Assembly: GCA_001970855.1 (NCBI GenBank)
Contig: LSSN01001904.1
Coordinates: 1-11,635 of the forward strand
Direction: 5' to 3'
DNA from: Smittium culicis
Taxonomy: Eukaryota > Kickxellomycota > Harpellomycetes > Harpellales > Legeriomycetaceae
DNA length: 11,635 nt
Shown: piece after piece, positions 8,336 to 11,635 of the stretch
How positions within the stretch are numbered: the first letter of the stretch is position 1
How the letters are laid out: the number at the start of each line of letters is the position of its first letter
Notes under the pieces: generated by a model
What the model was told of the DNA's origin: nothing
The model's database searches: none
The model's input: the letters and a program-made list of their open reading frames with translations, nothing else
Program-made: the position numbers and the translations under genes

Positions 8336-9390
8336 CCAAAATAGTACATGCTTTTATTTCTTGGGATAATTTCATGTATTAAATATATAATTCCTATCTA
8401 AATTAGTAAAATATTTAAAGTACAAGGGCTTTAGCACTTGTATAAATAATTCTAATATAAAAGGCAGTTTCATTATTCAAACTCTCGTTGTGTGTGAAAA
8501 CAGGCATTTAGATCACCATTATTTATACTGCTACCCATTTACATATAATTGAGGTATTTGTCACGCCTTTGATTTCAAACAAAAATAGAAATATCTTTGT
8601 TTCCCCCTCCCTATATATTCATTACCCTATAGCAATAATTATTATTCACATAACCGAAAAGAAATTTAACAACCAGATTTCAAAGAAATTAATAATAGGC
8701 TAATTGCTATTTTTTTTACGAAAAATTTATTTAAAACAAAATAAAAATTATTCTATATTAAATATAAAAGGCATAACCAAAATAACAAAAAGGTATAAAT
8801 GAATAAAAAGAACCAAAAATTATCCTCAAAATTTAGGAAAACCTAAAATGAAGTGGGGAATAAGAATTGAACTTTAAATGAGAACTATAAATTTATAATG
8901 CAAACTTTCACCCACTTTTCCATCATTTTATCACCAAACTACTCCATAGAAATCTTTTTTTTTATTAGATTAAAAAATAAAATTAAATCTTTTATAAATA
9001 ATTTTGATAAATCATCATACTTGATTGATATTTAATTAATATCATGACTAATTAGCCAATAAAAAATTGAGCCCGTTGAGAAAAAAAACAGAATCCAAGG
9101 CACATAAAAACCTCAGCATAAATATTCACGCTCTTAATTTATTTCTAATACGGTTTCATTTATACAAAATTTCATTAATATAGGGCAGTTTTAATAAAAT
9201 ATATAAATTTGTACGACTTGAAAAGCTTTATTTTGAAATCCTGATTGAGTCTAATACAGTATCTCATTATAGAAAATTTGTAGATCACACCGCTATAAAA
9301 GAGAATTTGTTGAAGATTAGTAATAAGAAGCTTTATTTTTTTTTTTCTCAGAGTTTATTAAACATAATTTATAAGTATACAAAATATCAT

Positions 9391-9430
9391 TAAAAAATGT
9401 TTAAAAAATTAAAAAAATGTTAAAAAATTT
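9391..9430. repeat. Imperfect 20-bp A/T tandem repeat, two units
   Basis: Two adjacent 20-base units (9391-9410 and 9411-9430) built on A runs around ATGTT agree at about 17 of 20 positions. They run into a T tract that ends where the G+C-richer islet begins. On the minus strand this gives an A-rich tail following a G+C-rich segment. Confidence 0.5.
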
Positions 9431-9436
9431 TTTTTT

Positions 9437-9500
9437 CAACCGACCCTTGACCGCCGCTCTAGCAGCTCAATATCTACTGGTCATTAGGGCCATAGGTTAG
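9437..9500. other. G+C-richer islet, possible relic or small RNA
   Basis: These 64 bases are about 53% G+C by hand count inside DNA of roughly 20-25% G+C. On the plus strand an ATG frame (9417-9500) would encode 27 mostly hydrophobic residues (NRPLTAALAAQYLLVIRAIG at its end). On the minus strand a short frame reads PVDIELLERRSRVG before a stop. On that strand the islet is followed by an A-rich tail, as in retroposed sequences. I do not recognise a family. It may be a transposon fragment, a decayed gene or a structured RNA. Confidence 0.3.
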
Positions 9501-11360
9501 TAAGGTATTTAATCTATATATTTATGAAAAGATGAGAAATTTCTATTATAGGAAAAGTTAAAATCTAGATCTAATTTCACTAAAACTAGATAATATATTA
9601 TTTTATCTAATATTAACAAAAATAGAAACAACAGTAATTGCAAAATAAATTTTATTTAAAAACATCATCAATAAAAAATTATCTTTTTAAAGTTTATCTT
9701 AAATACTACAATATTATATATAATATCAAGGCTTATAGATGTCTGAATAGTATATTAAATAAATTTTGAGACAGATAATTAAGTTAATTATATAGTGCAT
9801 ATTTTATACTTTAAACTACTAATGTAAATATATGTGCATAGTGATGGTTATACAATGTATTCAGGTACACTTGATGTTGATAATGTTGGAATTTACGAAA
9901 TTAAAAAAATGTTTATTTTATGAAAAAAATAACCAATATATTTAAAGTTTTATCTGGCGCTATATTCGAATTTTTTATTTATTTGGGATAATTTGGATAT
10001 CAAGTAATGAAATAGCTCATAAATTTTATAGTAATTAATTTAAAAAATAGATATTATCGTTTTTTGACGAAAATAAATAAATAAATATTTATCTATTTCT
10101 CTTTCAAAGTCAAAATTTTTGACAAAAAAATATCTATAATTTATCATATATTTTAGAAACTTACTAAGCTTATTGTAAACTTTTTAAAATATTAAAGATA
10201 TTTATAATCAACGTCAATCTGTTTTTTTTTATAATGATCAAAAATATGTTGGGCTAAAAAAGGTATGAAGGGTTTAAAAGGTTAAATATTAGTATAAACT
10301 CTAAAAATTTTAAAGTTTCAATAGAATAGTCCCATTCAGCTTTTAAAAAAATAACCATTTTAGCTCTAAATCAATTTTTATTAAATAGAGGTAAAATTTT
10401 TATGACAATTATAACTATTTTAATACATTCGAGACTTTCAGATATCAAATAGCTTCATTTATAAATATATTTTTATAAGAAAAAAGGGCTAAGCTATATT
10501 AATTAAAAAGATTTAGTAGTTTATCCAATAATATTATATTATAAATTGAGATATATACCGGTCTAAAACTTATGAAACAGACTCGATTCATAATAAAAAA
10601 ACTTTTATTTTCCTTGGTATACGGGAAATTTGCGTTTTCAAATCATAAATTATAGATATATTTCACGACCTTGATGATAACAGAGTATAAGGTGATATTA
10701 TAGTATGTTAATTGTGTATCTAAAATGGTATCTGGGTTTGAGTGTGTATATAAATCACCCTTTCTTTTCAAGGAAGTTGTTGGTTTATTTTTTGCACACT
10801 CTTTTTAGTTCTTAATAAGCTTTGGAAATTGTGTTATCGACTCTTATCTTGACTATCTTATACTATTTTAGTATGACCTAATAAATTTTCGCCTACAACG
10901 CTATTAATTTCAACACTTAAAATAATTAATAATTTTCGTATCTATTAAAATTTAATATTTTTTTTATCATACTCGCAGCTTTTTTCATGCTCATTTTTGA
11001 ATTATGGTAAATATTAGAATTCATCTGGCTGAAACTAATAAATTGCTTAATTTTCACTGAAAAAAATTAGGGAAATGTTTTTTGGTTTCTAAAGGAACAG
11101 GTGGTCTGAAGTGTATTAAATTCCGCTTATATTTTGGATTTCTTGAAATTTTTAGTTATCAATCGTCACCAGCTACCTCAACTAGAATTATTGATGAAAG
11201 TGCGGGACTATGAAATAAAAAATTAATAAACTTGTCACATATAAATATACCGTATAATATTGCTTGATTGAGCATTAATCTTAATATTTAATACGGAATA
11301 TGATTTCATGATTAGTATTTTACTTATTTAGACCAATTTATATAATTTATGTATAAAAAA

Positions 11361-11448
11361 GTCAGCTGATACGGCTGAATTCTTCGGCTCTTTTGAGCGT
11401 CTGCTCATATGGATCATGCTGGTGTTGGAGGTTGATTTTGGTTCTAGG
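11361..11448 (-). other. G+C-richer islet, possible transposon or gene relic
   Basis: These 88 bases are about 48% G+C (42 of 88 by hand count) between very A+T-rich flanks. The minus strand has an open frame that includes HDPYEQTLKRAEEFSRIS before a TGA. This complex, charged sequence is loosely reminiscent of a retrotransposon Gag fragment, but it is too short to assign. The plus strand is also open here (SADTAEFFGSFERLL). Small hairpins are possible (GAGC-GTCT-GCTC at 11395-11406). A structured RNA cannot be excluded. Confidence 0.25.
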
Positions 11449-11587
11449 TTGATTTATATTTATTAAAAAATAAAGTGTTTAAAAATTGAACTAATAGATT
11501 TATTTAATTACTAAAAGTGATAATATTATTAACAGTAAGTTGAAAAAAAAAAATAACGTTCTTCAATGAAATATTAAATTCGTATTT

Positions 11588-11635
11588 TTAGCCTTGCTTC
11601 CATTTTTCCTTTGACTTTTCCAAGTCTTTTTTGAT
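11588..11635 (-). CDS. Possible 3' end of a gene running off the right edge
   Basis: On the minus strand the last 48 bases of the window read 15 codons, IKKDLEKSKEKWKQG, followed by a TAA at 11590-11588. The sequence is a Lys/Glu-rich, helix-like stretch of higher complexity than the flanking DNA. AATAAA-type hexamers for that strand lie 84 and about 125 bases downstream (11499-11504 and 11459-11464). This is compatible with the C-terminus of a minus-strand gene starting outside the window. With so few codons it may be chance, and no family can be named. Confidence 0.25.
   Translation of the reverse strand: MKKDLEKSKEKWKQG

Larger units (their letters stand above)
7855..11587. other. Long A+T-rich region without a convincing gene
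   Basis: About 3.7 kb upstream of the PPR-like gene contains no open frame of useful length, no recognisable tRNA (no clear A and B boxes with a cloverleaf) and no further copy of the short transposon family. It is dominated by A and T runs. Distinct items inside are the CCAAT cluster (8165-8335), an inverted repeat CTGTTAGA/TCTAACAG near 8138-8185, an A/T tandem repeat (9391-9430) and two G+C-richer islets (9437-9500 and 11361-11448). Confidence 0.6.

Noticed and set aside
10725..10808. A 27-codon plus-strand ATG frame (MVSGFECVYKSPF at its start).
   Set aside because: It is too short to separate from chance, with no recognisable motif and no supporting splice sites.
1..11635. A search by eye for CRISPR arrays, bacterial operons, tRNA or rRNA genes.
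   Set aside because: There are no regularly spaced identical repeats, no Shine-Dalgarno-led gene strings and no cloverleaf with A and B boxes. The window reads as eukaryotic nuclear DNA.

Overview
The window looks like nuclear DNA from an A+T-rich eukaryote, most likely a fungus and possibly an early-diverging lineage. This rests on a fungal-type transaldolase, a spliceosomal intron with a GTATGT donor, no bacterial-style operons or ribosome binding sites, long A+T-rich intergenic stretches, and short non-autonomous DNA transposons. The species cannot be named from the sequence alone.

Layout: 1-1420 is A+T-rich DNA with no gene. Positions 1421-1799 hold one short transposon nested inside another. 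A short promoter region (about 1800-2297) leads into an intact plus-strand transaldolase gene (2298-3263). A convergent spacer (3264-4233) carries a third transposon copy with perfect TTAA flanks (3840-4027). A large minus-strand gene occupies 4234-7854. It appears as two separate open frames, but they join through a 141-base phase-0 intron (6889-7029) into one predicted protein of 1159 residues. That protein has a basic N-terminus and PPR-like helical repeats, one of which is completed exactly across the splice junction. From 7855 to the right edge there is about 3.8 kb with no convincing gene, apart from G+C-richer islets (9437-9500, 11361-11448) and the possible 3' tip of another minus-strand gene (11588-11635).

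The two genes are not functionally coupled in any visible way. Transaldolase is cytosolic central carbon metabolism (non-oxidative pentose phosphate pathway). The PPR-like protein is probably a mitochondrial RNA-binding factor. They are convergent neighbours and share only the 3' spacer.

The most informative structural result is the transposon family. Three copies of about 186-189 bp share ends beginning CCC, TTAA-type target sites and an internal conserved palindrome, consistent with piggyBac-like miniature elements. One copy (1589-1774) is inserted in opposite orientation near the end of an older copy (1421-1588 plus 1779-1799). Removing the insert restores an element of 189 bp, almost the same as the 188-bp free copy. 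No complete new biological system was found.
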